Positions 16,601 to 25,041 of a DNA stretch of 64,000 nucleotides are shown here, in pieces (position 1 is the stretch's first letter; each line of letters starts with the position of its first letter). Under the pieces are notes generated by a model. The model was not told the DNA's origin, searched no databases, and worked only from the letters and a program-made list of their open reading frames with translations. Origin of the DNA: Bacteroidales bacterium (lineage in GTDB: Bacteria; Bacteroidota; Bacteroidia; Bacteroidales; UBA932); assembly GCA_017962375.1 (NCBI GenBank), contig JAGCVJ010000011.1, positions 124,001 through 188,000 on the forward strand, in the 5' to 3' direction. A program made the translations under genes and the position numbers.

Positions 16601-17026
16601 GGTGCCGTCAAGTACTGGAGCGACAAGACCGTGCTCATCGGACAGGCAGCCGACAACAACCTCTTCCGCGAGATGTATTTCAATTACTGGAGAAATCCGG
16701 GTGACATTACCTGGGTTCCTAGACCATTCTATAACGGAAGTTATCCGGGCAGCCCTAGGGCATATGACTCCAACACAGATCCGGGTATGAGCCTGATTTA
16801 CGAAAAGACAGACTTCATCAAGTTGAAGAACATCAATTTCAGCTATGACTTCCCTAAGGCAACCATCCGCAAGATTGGTCTGGAGGGACTCCAGCTCTTC
16901 GTAAATGCTTACAATATTTGGACTACTACACCTTACCAGGGCTATGATCCTGAGTCTGTTGGTAATGACCGCGGTCTTTACCCTCAGTCCAAGAGCATCA
17001 GTTTCGGTTTGAAGTTGAACTTCTAA
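13700..17026 (+). CDS. SusC/RagA-type TonB-dependent receptor with STN domain
   Basis: An 1108-aa outer-membrane receptor from MKKRDSKS; upstream codons overlap fecR. It has a signal peptide (to about residue 29), an STN domain (GLYDVKFDNLSLKEALNKIS..., 33-107) that contacts FecR, a carboxypeptidase-D-like domain (VTGRITDINGEPLPGAYV), a plug with the SusC pattern (IVVVGYGAVRKKDIAGSV) and a long beta-barrel ending SKSISFGLKLNF. With SusD it imports an oligomeric nutrient by TonB energy. The STN domain and the upstream sigma/FecR pair show transport-coupled induction. The substrate cannot be read from sequence; neighbouring peptidases favour a peptide. Confidence 0.96.
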   Translation: MKKRDSKSLFMLLVAALGLLITTTGFAQKKGLYDVKFDNLSLKEALNKISTQCGYYFVYEDADLAGAPRVNKEFKQSTIEQILSGCLEGSKLTYTVNKKNVYIKKAAAASNAPQNKASTANSQQNKTGYVTGRITDINGEPLPGAYVKVKEEPSAGTSSDADGNYRVRISDFSSPRTLVISYVGMQEQEISVGGRQVIDITLREEYNKLDQIVVVGYGAVRKKDIAGSVQNVTSDQISETNNPTFEKALQGRVSGVQIISNSGIPGGSVSISIRGRGSINAGTQPLYIIDGVQMTNGGQSTSVVESANVMGGINPNDIESITILKDGASASIYGAQAANGVVIITTKRGSEGKTRVSFSASVGAQKLARKVKVMTGPQWAEFALEEYKNYDAVWGTNYYQQHRDLFKTFGWGEDGYSDAQTTDWYKEIFRTAISHNYELGVSGGNEKTRFYISGNYNKTDGVIRHTGYTRATGRVNLAHDLTKWLTISTKNTFSRNNYNQASTVAAANPSRAAMFLNPGVSPRDEDGNWIMDLPYGYPLYNIPQMLELNEYNAKVNNLISSNDLTFKFMEGLEFKSSYNVDYTWINEHQYSDPRTRLGNRQNGVVSAHTTDESIFQTDQVLTYNTELGKDRLTAMAGFSYRDSRFHSITASAIGAATPGLHLLDSAPTPQETGESFSESKLAGFFARVNYALRDKYIFTGTLRYDGSSRFGKDNRWGWFPSFSFAWRAKEEDFLKDVDWLSDLKLRASYGVTGNSSISNYGARRLYSGGYAYDGMTGLIASSIGNPKLSWEKKHSKNVGVTAGFFKGRITFDFDVYRDDTKNLLYSRSIPETTGFSSISSNMGGVKNEGFDFQLNTINIDRESFRWETNFNISYTRNAITKLQDGLDQIGSLKVGKPIMAEFVYKWAGVNASDGRPMYYDKDGYITYNPSLADRYWIRGRDPKWYGGMLNTISWKNFTLSFFLQFQAGAVKYWSDKTVLIGQAADNNLFREMYFNYWRNPGDITWVPRPFYNGSYPGSPRAYDSNTDPGMSLIYEKTDFIKLKNINFSYDFPKATIRKIGLEGLQLFVNAYNIWTTTPYQGYDPESVGNDRGLYPQSKSISFGLKLNF

Positions 17027-17039
17027 AAACGAGAGGGAA

Positions 17040-18482
17040 ATGAAAACATTAAAGAACATATCAATTATACTGCTTCTGGCTTTCAGCTTTTGCGCATGCG
17101 ATTCTCTCCTTGATGTAGAGACCAAACACGCTCTTCCTCAGGAAGACATGGAGAACGAAGACGGTGCAAGAAGCCTTATCATAGGCGTTTATGATCGTAT
17201 GCAGGAACCTACTTACGCGGGCAGGGACTTTTTGACCCTTCCTGATGTGCTCGGTGATAACGTCAAACTCAATCCGGGTGCAACCAGATACACACGCCAG
17301 TATCAGTTCACTCCGTACTATAACATAGATATCTGGAGTGATGCATATCACCAGATAGTATCTCTGAACGAAGCCCTGTATTATCTGAGCAAACTTGAAG
17401 AGACTTCTTCCGTGAAGGCTCTCAAGGGCGAGGCTCTCTTCCTCAGGGCTTACGACTATTTCTATCTTGCCAGCATCTACGGCCGTATGCCAGGTCATCT
17501 GGTTGACGGATTCGACCTCTGCGTTCCGCTTATCAAGGAGCCTTTCTTCAACAATGGCGGAAACATTTCCGAGGAGGCTTCCGTGGCCAGGGACAAGGTG
17601 GATGTCGTATGGGCACAGATCGTTGAAGACCTTAACAATGCCTTCGAGCTGATGAACGGTAACGACAAGGGCAACTTCCCTAACAGGGGTTCTGCAATCG
17701 CGGCAAAGGCTTTGCTCTCAAGAGTATATCTTTATATGGGCAAGTGGGCTGAATCCGCAGCCGCAGCAACCTATGTCCTGGACAACGCCAGCGTAAAGAT
17801 CTATTCCGGCAAACAGTACACCAGCGTGTTCTCTTCCGGAAGCGAAAGCATCTGGCAGCTCCATTACACCGAGGCCGAGAATCTGCTTTCTTCATCACTC
17901 CACTCCGCATACGGAACCAAGGACGATGGCTATAGGGATGCAGAAGGCTACGGCAACGGAAAGGGAACAGGAGACGCAGTTCTGTCTGTAACCGACGAGT
18001 TTGTGGCTCTTCTCGACCAGGAGAAGGACATCCGTTTCGGAGCACTCAGAAAGGTTAAGTATTCAGGACTGAAACTCTGGTGGACAATCAAGTTCAATTC
18101 CTGGAAGAAGGCTGACCTGTTCGGTCTGGATGACGTTCCGCTGATCAGAATCTCCGAGATGATTCTCAACAGGGCCGAGGCTTACGCTCACCTTAACAGT
18201 ATGACCAACGCCAGAAAGGATATCAACGAGTTCAGGGGAAAGAGGGGCATCGGCGACACTGATGTTCCGGATTCCGGACTGCTTGACGAGATCCTGCTTC
18301 AGAGAAGGCTCGAGCTTGCTTTCGAGGGCCACAGGTATTTCGACCGCAAGAGACTCGGACTGGATATCCTCCGTCCTGAGGGACTTCCTACAGTTCCTTA
18401 CTCAGACTACAGAGTAGTGGCAGCAATTGGTACAACCGAGCTGGATGTAAACAAACTGCTTGTTCAAAATCCGGGTTATTAA
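17040..18482 (+). CDS. SusD/RagB-family nutrient-binding lipoprotein
   Basis: A 480-aa protein with a lipoprotein signal (MKTLKNISIILLLAFSFCAC) and the SusD alpha-helical TPR-like fold: NEALYYLSKLEE, KGEALFLRAYDYFYLASIYGRMP and the C-terminal EILLQRRLELAFEGHRYFDRKR block. It lies at the cell surface as the lid of the SusC channel. It starts 13 bases after susC. No glycoside hydrolase is in the operon, unlike typical polysaccharide loci. Confidence 0.95.
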   Translation: MKTLKNISIILLLAFSFCACDSLLDVETKHALPQEDMENEDGARSLIIGVYDRMQEPTYAGRDFLTLPDVLGDNVKLNPGATRYTRQYQFTPYYNIDIWSDAYHQIVSLNEALYYLSKLEETSSVKALKGEALFLRAYDYFYLASIYGRMPGHLVDGFDLCVPLIKEPFFNNGGNISEEASVARDKVDVVWAQIVEDLNNAFELMNGNDKGNFPNRGSAIAAKALLSRVYLYMGKWAESAAAATYVLDNASVKIYSGKQYTSVFSSGSESIWQLHYTEAENLLSSSLHSAYGTKDDGYRDAEGYGNGKGTGDAVLSVTDEFVALLDQEKDIRFGALRKVKYSGLKLWWTIKFNSWKKADLFGLDDVPLIRISEMILNRAEAYAHLNSMTNARKDINEFRGKRGIGDTDVPDSGLLDEILLQRRLELAFEGHRYFDRKRLGLDILRPEGLPTVPYSDYRVVAAIGTTELDVNKLLVQNPGY

Positions 18483-18501
18483 CAGACAATACCAGATCGA
18501 G

Positions 18502-19524
18502 ATGAAAACAACAATATTTAAATCAACGATAGTTATTGCGGCCGTACTGGCCCTGTTCTCCTGTCAGAAGCAGGACTGGACATACAAAGGCCCGCAGTAT
18601 TTCGAGTTCAGCGCCTTCGAGAACGGACAGACCGCCAACAACGGAGTCTACACCAAGGAGAATGGCGATATCGGCATCGACAAGGTTTGCGTCCAGCTTG
18701 TAAAGCATTCTGACGCTCCTGTTACCGTTGCCTACAAGATCGTGCCTGAGGTTTATTATCTGAAGGACGAGAGTGCCCTCGTTTCAGAAGTGCCGGCAGG
18801 AAAGGCTGCAGACCAGGTGGAGATTCTGCCTTCGACAGCCGAATACGGTGTTGACTATGAAATAGTGACAGACGGCACCTCAACATTCAACCAGTCTTCC
18901 ATGAGCGGAACCGTGACGATTCCTGCCGGGGAGTATTTCGGCTACATCAGTGTGGACATGAAGGTAAAGTCCGGAAACAATTTCTACATCGTGCTTGTGG
19001 ATTCTCCGGACACCAAGGCCAACAAGCCTAGTTCCATACTCAACTACGTGATGATGCCGGACAAGATAGTTTACTTCGAGGAGTCATTCCTGGAAGAGCT
19101 TCCTGAAAGCTTCTCCCTCATTGACAAGGACGGTGACGGTTACTGCTGGGAGTACTATGACGGCGAGGTTACCTCAGACTCCTGGAAGAGTGGCGGAATA
19201 GGCGCTCTGACACCTGAGAACTACCTCGTAACTCCTGCTATCGAGATCGGAACCAAGATGAAGACCGCTTTCGTAAGCTTTGACGTCCGCGCAAAGTATG
19301 ACGAAGGTTACAGAGTATTGATTTCAACTTCACCGATTACAGAGGCCAATTGCCGTGAAGCAGATGTTGCCCTTGACTGGCAGGTAACTGTCAACGAGTG
19401 GATTACCGTAACTGTGGATATCAGCGATTACAGAGGTGAAACAGTTTATGTAGCTCTCTTGCACGGAAACTGCACGGACGGTTACTACATCAGAGTCAAG
19501 AACCTCTCTGTTTACGGATTGTAA
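18502..19524 (+). CDS. Surface lipoprotein with C-terminal choice-of-anchor J-type domain
   Basis: A 340-aa protein from MKTTIFKST, with lipobox LALFSC. The N-terminal half (about 20-180) is an all-beta region with no family I can name. The C-terminal half (about 195-340) has the pattern of the choice-of-anchor J/cleaved adhesin type: FEESFLEELPESFSLIDKDGDGYCW, a Trp-rich turn, and NYLVTPAIEIG. By position after SusD it is probably the surface ligand-binding protein of the locus. Such domains are common in peptidase-associated proteins, consistent with a peptide substrate. Confidence 0.75.
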   Translation: MKTTIFKSTIVIAAVLALFSCQKQDWTYKGPQYFEFSAFENGQTANNGVYTKENGDIGIDKVCVQLVKHSDAPVTVAYKIVPEVYYLKDESALVSEVPAGKAADQVEILPSTAEYGVDYEIVTDGTSTFNQSSMSGTVTIPAGEYFGYISVDMKVKSGNNFYIVLVDSPDTKANKPSSILNYVMMPDKIVYFEESFLEELPESFSLIDKDGDGYCWEYYDGEVTSDSWKSGGIGALTPENYLVTPAIEIGTKMKTAFVSFDVRAKYDEGYRVLISTSPITEANCREADVALDWQVTVNEWITVTVDISDYRGETVYVALLHGNCTDGYYIRVKNLSVYGL

Positions 19525-19545
19525 AACATTGCAATACAAGGAAAG

Positions 19546-20643
19546 ATGATAGATGAAAGACTAAGGCGGATTTTCGAAGACCTTACTTCGATAGACGCCA
19601 CTTCAGGAAACGAAGCGCCTGTAGCCGCTTACATAAAGGAATTCGTGGAAAGACTCGGCCTGGAATTCGATATGGACGGAGCCGCTTCCCTCTCCAAGGG
19701 AAACAGCGGAAATGTCATAATCCGGATCAAAGGCGGGGGAGACCATTTCCTGGCCTCCCACATGGATACTCCAAGGTCTACAAAAGGCCTGGTGAGAATT
19801 TTCCACGAGGACAGGATTACATCCGACGGCACCACTCCGCTCGGAGTGGATGACAGGGGAGGACTTTCATCTATCCTCTATGCCTTGGAAAAGGCTGTCG
19901 CTGAAGACACCATAAAACCTTGCACCCTGCTTTTCACGGTGTGTGAGGAGACAACCCTTGCCGGTTCCACTTTCTTCACTCCGGATCCGGGAATTAAATA
20001 CGGCTTCATATTCGATTCCTATATGAGCCCGCCTGCAATCGTCAGCGAGACCTGCGGGCTTCTTGAATTCGACTTTACCTTCCACGGGCGGTCGTCTCAC
20101 GCGGGCATCGCCCCTGAGAAGGGCATAAGCGCCATCCAGGTTGCCTGTGAGGCCGTGACAAAGTTCCCTTATGGAAAACTAGGGGAAAAAGATACCGGCA
20201 ACATAGGCAGGATATCGGGTGGCACTGCCACCAACGTTGTATGTGATTCGGTGAAGATTTCCGGAGAAATCCGCAGCGGAAACCTTCAGGACGGAGAAAA
20301 GCGCTTCAGGAAGATCGTCGAGGATTTTGAGGAAGTCTGCAAAAAGCACGGCGCAACAATGGAATACCGCAGCGCCTGGGATTTCACGCCGTACCATATA
20401 CATCCCGAGGACGAGCCTTACCGCCTCTTCGAGAAGGTGGTGGGGGCTATGGGCCTGAAACCGGTTCCTATGAAGTCAATGGGCGGCAGCGACGCCAATG
20501 CAATGAACAAAAAAGGAATTAAGACCATAAACCTGGGAGTCGGCGCCCAGAATCCTCACGGGAACGATGAATTCATTCTCTACGAGGACTTCACAAGGGC
20601 AGCCGCCATTGCCTACGGTTTAATGACAACAACATTGGACTAG
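19546..20643 (+). CDS. M20-family metallopeptidase (PepT-like)
   Basis: A 365-aa protein without signal peptide, so cytoplasmic. Metal-ligand motifs are SHMDTP, GVDDRGG (bridging Asp), CEETT (catalytic Glu), the FDS Asp and, near the end, NPHGNDEF (His). An internal dimerisation domain carries HGRSSHAG. It resembles tripeptide aminopeptidases (PepT/PepT2-like). It lies between the SusCD/lipoprotein genes and the cyanophycinase-type gene, and probably hydrolyses di- or tripeptides imported by the system. The exact substrate is unknown. Confidence 0.9.
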   Translation: MIDERLRRIFEDLTSIDATSGNEAPVAAYIKEFVERLGLEFDMDGAASLSKGNSGNVIIRIKGGGDHFLASHMDTPRSTKGLVRIFHEDRITSDGTTPLGVDDRGGLSSILYALEKAVAEDTIKPCTLLFTVCEETTLAGSTFFTPDPGIKYGFIFDSYMSPPAIVSETCGLLEFDFTFHGRSSHAGIAPEKGISAIQVACEAVTKFPYGKLGEKDTGNIGRISGGTATNVVCDSVKISGEIRSGNLQDGEKRFRKIVEDFEEVCKKHGATMEYRSAWDFTPYHIHPEDEPYRLFEKVVGAMGLKPVPMKSMGGSDANAMNKKGIKTINLGVGAQNPHGNDEFILYEDFTRAAAIAYGLMTTTLD

Positions 20644-20646
20644 TTT

Positions 20647-21516
20647 ATGAAAAAGATATTTCTGACCCTTGGTGCCATTTCACTGCTTTTCCTTTCTTCC
20701 TGCAAATGCGACAAGGGAGAGCAGCTGGAATTCCTTCCTGAAAACATAACGGCTAAAGGCACTTTGGTTATAGAAGGAGGCGGAGACCGAATCGCTCCTA
20801 TCCTGAACAAGATAATCGAGAAGGGCGGAGGCCCTGAAAAATGCAAGCTCCTGGTGATTCCGTTTGCAAGCCAGGTTCTTGAAACCGGAGAAAGGCAGGC
20901 TGCCGAATTCCGGGCCCTTGGATGCAAGAATGCAGACTACATTCTCTGCCCAAAGGATTCTATCGACACTCCTGAAATGCTGGCCAAACTGGACGGCGTG
21001 ACTGCAATCTTCCTCTCCGGAGGAGACCAGAGCCGCCTGAAGGATTTCCTCAACGGGACCAAGTTCTTTGACAAGATGCTCCAGATCTACAAGGACGGCG
21101 GAGTTATCGGCGGAACAAGCGCCGGTGCTGCCATCCAGAGCCGCATAATGCTCACCGGAAGGCAGGTAAACCCTGGTCCGGACGATTCCGATTCTCCATA
21201 CTTCAACGAAATCAAGAGCAACTATGTAGAGACCAAGGAAGGCTTCGGCTTCCTGGACAACATAATCATCGACCAGCACTTCATCGCCCGCCGCCGTCAG
21301 GTCAGGCTGATCAACGTGCTGCTTGACAACCCTGGTTATCGTGGACTCGGCATTGATGAGGAAAGTGCAGTTGTGGTTAATCCGGACAATACGATCGAGA
21401 TTGTGGGAACCGGATGCGCCATGCTTTTCGAGCCTTACAAGAAGGGAGAAGACGGAAGTAACGCCCATAGCTTCAAACTTACCATCCTTTATCCTGGGGA
21501 CAAGTATAAAATCTAG
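20647..21516 (+). CDS. Cyanophycinase-family (peptidase S51) lipoprotein
   Basis: A 289-aa protein with a lipoprotein signal (LLFLSSC) and the S51 fold: VIEGGGDR, FLSGGDQSRL, the nucleophile elbow GGTSAGA, and DQHFIARRRQVRL near the C-terminus, similar to the DxHF...R.GRL block of cyanophycinases. Cyanophycinase cuts the Asp-Arg storage polymer into beta-Asp-Arg dipeptides. As a lipoprotein it would act outside the cytoplasm. It starts 3 bases after the M20 peptidase gene. Another isoaspartyl or alpha-aspartyl peptide substrate is possible. Confidence 0.87.
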   Translation: MKKIFLTLGAISLLFLSSCKCDKGEQLEFLPENITAKGTLVIEGGGDRIAPILNKIIEKGGGPEKCKLLVIPFASQVLETGERQAAEFRALGCKNADYILCPKDSIDTPEMLAKLDGVTAIFLSGGDQSRLKDFLNGTKFFDKMLQIYKDGGVIGGTSAGAAIQSRIMLTGRQVNPGPDDSDSPYFNEIKSNYVETKEGFGFLDNIIIDQHFIARRRQVRLINVLLDNPGYRGLGIDEESAVVVNPDNTIEIVGTGCAMLFEPYKKGEDGSNAHSFKLTILYPGDKYKI

Positions 21517-21524
21517 TATCTTTG
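21517..21524 (+). promoter_or_regulatory. -7 box before the YfcC-type carrier gene
   Basis: TATCTTTG, an exact consensus, overlapping the end of the cyanophycinase gene (21516) and ending 7 bases before the next ATG. It could provide an extra promoter inside the operon. Confidence 0.4.
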
Positions 21525-21531
21525 ACCCATT

Positions 21532-23100
21532 ATGGCAAAAGCGAAGAAAATACCCCATACTTTCGTAATCATAGGTTCCGTGCTTCTGCTGTGCGGAATC
21601 CTGACCTGGATTATCCCGTCGGGAGAGTTTGACCATCAGACCATAACCGTCAACGGAGCGGAAAGAGACGTTATCGTAAACGGCTCCTACCACCAGGTGG
21701 AGAGCAATCCGCAGAGCTGGCAGATACTTGGAGCCATCGTAGACGGATTCAAAAGGCAGGCTGCCATTATAGCCTTCGTGCTTATAATCGGCGGCGCATT
21801 CCAGATCCTGAACAGCAGCCGAGCCATTGACTTCGGCATCCAGTCGTTCCTCAAGAAAGCCCGGAAACACTGGGTTATCATAGTGGCGACAATGCTGATT
21901 TTCAGTGTATTCGGGGCGGTATTCGGGATGAGCGAGGAAACCATAGCCTTTATAATAATCTTTGTCCCGATGGCCATATCCATGGGCTACGATTCCATTA
22001 CGGGATTGCTTATGGTTTATGTGGCCGCGCACGTGGGATTGAGCGGGGCTGTTTTCAATCCTTTTACCATAGGAATTGCCCAGGGTCTGAGCGGACTGCC
22101 TCTGTTCTCCGGCTTTGAGTACAGGATGGTTGTATGGGTGATTCTCACTCTCCTGATAATCGCATTTACGCTCTGGTACGCAAACCGGGTGAAGAAGAAT
22201 CCGCAGCTGAGTCCTACATACAAACTGGACGATTACTGGAGGAAACGCCAGGAGGAAAGTCAGGCGATGGGATTTGAGGAGAAGACTCCCGTGAGCGCAT
22301 GGGTTATTTTCATCCTTTCTTCCATAGTCCTGGTGATAGCTTCTATTCTTTACCCTAAGACTACGGTAAGTTTCGGAGGAAATGAGGTTACATTTGTTTG
22401 CATCCCGATAGTCAGCGCCCTGTATGTTCTTTTCGGAATAATGACATTGCGTAAATCTTACCTTTACTTCATCCTGAGTGTGCTGGCATTCACCATTATC
22501 TTCCTGATCGTGGGAGTGCTGGGCTACGGATGGTATGTCAAGGAGATATGCGCCTTGTTCCTTGGAATGGGAATCATAAGCGGAGTGGCTATGGGAAGCA
22601 GCGCCAACAAGATCGCCATCGAGTTCATAGGCGGCGCCAAGGATATTCTCTCAGCAGCTTTGATCGTCGGCCTTGCAGGCGGCATCATAGAGGTGCTTAC
22701 GGCAGGAAGGGTGATGGACACCATTCTCTATGCCCTTGCCAACACTATGCAGGGAACCAGCCAAGGAGGAACCGTTTCCATAATGTACGGAATCCAGACA
22801 GCCTTGAACCTTTTCATCCCGTCGGGAACAGCCAAGGCAGCCCTGACAATGCCTATTATGGCTCCGTTCAGCGATGTGATAGGTCTTTCAAGGCAGGCAA
22901 CCGTCATGGCCTACCAATTCGGCGACGGATTCACCAATATGATTACTCCGACTTCGGCTGTGCTGATGGGTGTGCTTGGCGTGGCCAAGATACCTTACGA
23001 CATCTGGCTGAAGTGGTTCTGGAAGATACTTCTGGTGTTTATGCTGATAGGCCTTCTTCTTCTGATGCCTACGGTCTACATGAACCTCAACGGTTTTTAG
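21532..23100 (+). CDS. YfcC-family carrier (basic amino acid/C4-dicarboxylate type)
   Basis: A 522-aa inner-membrane protein with about 12 hydrophobic segments. The start KIPHTFVIIGSVLLLCGILTWIIPSGEFD is characteristic of the YfcC/DcuC superfamily, which includes arginine:ornithine exchangers. Conserved stretches include MSEETIAFIIIFVPMAISMGYD, NPFTIGIAQGLSGLPLFSG and the C-terminal PTSAVLMGVLGVA. Downstream of the cyanophycinase and peptidase genes, import of the products (Arg, Asp or dipeptides) is a reasonable role, but the substrate is not proven. Confidence 0.88.
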   Translation: MAKAKKIPHTFVIIGSVLLLCGILTWIIPSGEFDHQTITVNGAERDVIVNGSYHQVESNPQSWQILGAIVDGFKRQAAIIAFVLIIGGAFQILNSSRAIDFGIQSFLKKARKHWVIIVATMLIFSVFGAVFGMSEETIAFIIIFVPMAISMGYDSITGLLMVYVAAHVGLSGAVFNPFTIGIAQGLSGLPLFSGFEYRMVVWVILTLLIIAFTLWYANRVKKNPQLSPTYKLDDYWRKRQEESQAMGFEEKTPVSAWVIFILSSIVLVIASILYPKTTVSFGGNEVTFVCIPIVSALYVLFGIMTLRKSYLYFILSVLAFTIIFLIVGVLGYGWYVKEICALFLGMGIISGVAMGSSANKIAIEFIGGAKDILSAALIVGLAGGIIEVLTAGRVMDTILYALANTMQGTSQGGTVSIMYGIQTALNLFIPSGTAKAALTMPIMAPFSDVIGLSRQATVMAYQFGDGFTNMITPTSAVLMGVLGVAKIPYDIWLKWFWKILLVFMLIGLLLLMPTVYMNLNGF

Positions 23101-23103
23101 AGC

Positions 23104-24027
23104 TTACTTGTTGTAGCCGATAAGTTCCACGTCTTTATCAGCCAAGGCCAAACTGATTTTCGGGTTGTTGGTCAAGTCGACTTTTGTAAGCTGGTTTCTG
23201 TCGCACATCAGCCATTCCAACTTAGGGTTCTTGCTGACATCCAAAGAAGTAAGCTGGTTGCCTTCGCAATTTAAAGATGAAAGCTCAGGGAGATTGCTTA
23301 AGTCAAGGCTTGTAAGCTGATTGTTGACGCAATACAAGCGTTCTATTTTGGTGTTGTTGCTTACATCCAGGTTTTTGATCTCATTTGTAGAGCAAGCCAG
23401 ATCCGTCAGCTTGGTGCTTTTGCTTACGTCCAGGCTAGGGATTTGATTGTCGCTGCAATTAAGATTAATTAGTTCGGTGTTCTTGCTCACATCCAGACTG
23501 GTCAGGCCACATGAAGAGCATTGCAACTCTATCAGCAACGGATTGTGGCTCACGTCCAGGCTGCCGATTTTATTGGAGCTGCAATACAGATGTTTCAGTT
23601 TAGGGTTCTTGCTTACATCCAGACTTGTTACCTCATGCTCCTCGAATACCAGTGCCTCAAGGTTAGGGAAATACTCAAGACCTTTCAGCGAGAACAGAGG
23701 CTGGTCATATTCCCATCTGGAAGGACCTTCTTCACTAGGGTAAGTGGAAGGAAACACCAGCTCGAGTACACCTGCCGCTTCAGCCATGGAAAGCTTGCCG
23801 TCTGAATCGGCATCAAAATTTATAATGCAGAATGATTTGAATGAAGGGTCATCCATAACAGTGCAGACGTCTTCAACCTCAGGAAGGACAAAAGCTTCCT
23901 CTGCAGGTGCTGCAACCTCAGTGTTCTCGGAATTAGCGGCATTCTCAGTGTTTTCTCCGCTATTCTTGCAGGAACAAACAAAGCACATTAAGCCGATCAT
24001 CAGCGATGCAAAAACGAGTTTTTTCAT
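23104..24027 (-). CDS. Leucine-rich-repeat lipoprotein with EF-hand-like loop
   Basis: A 307-aa protein: lipoprotein signal (MKKLVFASLMIGLMCFVCSC), a low-complexity Asn/Glu/Ala linker, a calcium-loop-like DADSDGKLSMAEA (about 73-85), then about eight repeats of 21-22 residues of the form LTSLDVSKNPKLxxLxCSxNQ. The repeats carry a conserved Cys in the LxC position, the bacterial LRR type seen in many Bacteroidota surface proteins. It is probably surface-exposed, binding protein or peptide; no enzymatic domain. It is the last gene of a three-gene operon after the GNAT gene. Confidence 0.9.
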   Translation of the reverse strand: MKKLVFASLMIGLMCFVCSCKNSGENTENAANSENTEVAAPAEEAFVLPEVEDVCTVMDDPSFKSFCIINFDADSDGKLSMAEAAGVLELVFPSTYPSEEGPSRWEYDQPLFSLKGLEYFPNLEALVFEEHEVTSLDVSKNPKLKHLYCSSNKIGSLDVSHNPLLIELQCSSCGLTSLDVSKNTELINLNCSDNQIPSLDVSKSTKLTDLACSTNEIKNLDVSNNTKIERLYCVNNQLTSLDLSNLPELSSLNCEGNQLTSLDVSKNPKLEWLMCDRNQLTKVDLTNNPKISLALADKDVELIGYNK

Positions 24028-24048
24028 ATTCAAGTTATTTAAGAGTTA

Positions 24049-24555
24049 TTATTGCCGTAAAATTTTCTGGTAGGCGAGCCTTTCATCTCCGCTTTCCAGA
24101 TAGATGATTCCGCAGTATGTAAATCCTTCCTTGAGGATGTTGTGCCGCATTATCTTGTTGTCGCGGTGAGTGTCTAACCTGATATTCGGATCTTTCTCAA
24201 AGCACCAGTCCATAATGGACTTGAACACTCCGTGAACATCGGGAAGGCTCCCGATTCTGTGTACTACGTGATAGGGAAGGCTGTCTTCCAGCCACTTGCC
24301 TTCATAGATCTTTGCGTAGGTTGGTTCCGGAGATGGGATGCAGGCGAAATACCCTACAACCTTTCCGCCGTCTTCAACCATAAATCCGTACCCCCTGGAG
24401 ATATCGCTGAGGACAATCTCCTCCGAAGGATAGCCTCCCGTCCACTGGTTCGTGTTGCCGTCTGAGCGCATAATCTTCTTGGCCTCTGACAAGACTTTCA
24501 TTATTTGAGGAAGCTGAGGCTTGGCGGCAGGTCTGATATTCCTTGGGGCATTCAT
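24049..24555 (-). CDS. GNAT-family N-acetyltransferase
   Basis: A 168-aa cytoplasmic protein with the GNAT fold: NIRPAAKPQLPQIMKVLSEAKKIM at the start, GGKVVGYFACI (strand 4), and RLDTHRDNKIMRHNILKEGFTYCGIIYL in the acetyl-CoA-binding second half. The substrate is unknown. It lies 5 bases after the preceding DUF4359-like gene and 21 bases before the LRR gene. Confidence 0.88.
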   Translation of the reverse strand: MNAPRNIRPAAKPQLPQIMKVLSEAKKIMRSDGNTNQWTGGYPSEEIVLSDISRGYGFMVEDGGKVVGYFACIPSPEPTYAKIYEGKWLEDSLPYHVVHRIGSLPDVHGVFKSIMDWCFEKDPNIRLDTHRDNKIMRHNILKEGFTYCGIIYLESGDERLAYQKILRQ

Positions 24556-24560
24556 AGCGT

Positions 24561-24947
24561 TTACTTGGCTACGGGCATCGGCTCTGCAAGCATAGGAATC
24601 TTGCGGTAAATGATATCCTTGTCTTTAATGTACACGTGGCCGAGGATGCCGAAAGACACTCTCTGATTCTCATCTCCTGCATTTATGTATCCTATGCTGA
24701 ACAGCCCGTAACCCATTACCTTCAGGCACGGATTCACGGCGCTGTTGTAGAACTCGTAGTTAACGTCCTTGAAAGATTTCGCGGCCTGGCCCAGAGGATT
24801 GAGATCGGCTTTTTTAACAAGAGCGTTGCCTATGGCGTCTATGATTGCCTCCCTGTGAGCCCTTCTTCCCGGGCAGGTGACAAGCAGAACCGCCAAAGCC
24901 AGCGCCAGGACCGCCAGAACCCCAATTTTTGTTCTCTTTGCTTTCAT
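24561..24947 (-). CDS. DUF4359-like single-pass membrane protein
   Basis: A 128-aa protein: a basic N-terminus and membrane segment (IGVLAVLALALAVLLVT), then CPGRRAHREAIIDAI, which resembles the start of the DUF4359 family, and a C-terminal beta-rich part (YGLFSIGYINAGDENQRVSFGILGHVYI). Function is unknown. It is first in the operon with GNAT and LRR genes; a TAAATTTG box on the minus strand (24973-24966) lies 18 bases before the ATG. Confidence 0.65.
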   Translation of the reverse strand: MKAKRTKIGVLAVLALALAVLLVTCPGRRAHREAIIDAIGNALVKKADLNPLGQAAKSFKDVNYEFYNSAVNPCLKVMGYGLFSIGYINAGDENQRVSFGILGHVYIKDKDIIYRKIPMLAEPMPVAK

Positions 24948-25041
24948 ATTGTCTTAATCGTGATACAAATTTAGCAAAAAAAGAAATTTTACATTAGCCC
25001 CTGCTCTCAGTCTTAATATCAGTTAGCGAAAAACAATGGTT

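Noticed and set aside
20680-22032. 450-codon minus-strand frame
   Set aside because: It spans the antisense of two well-supported genes (cyanophycinase-like and YfcC-type) and has no recognisable domain.
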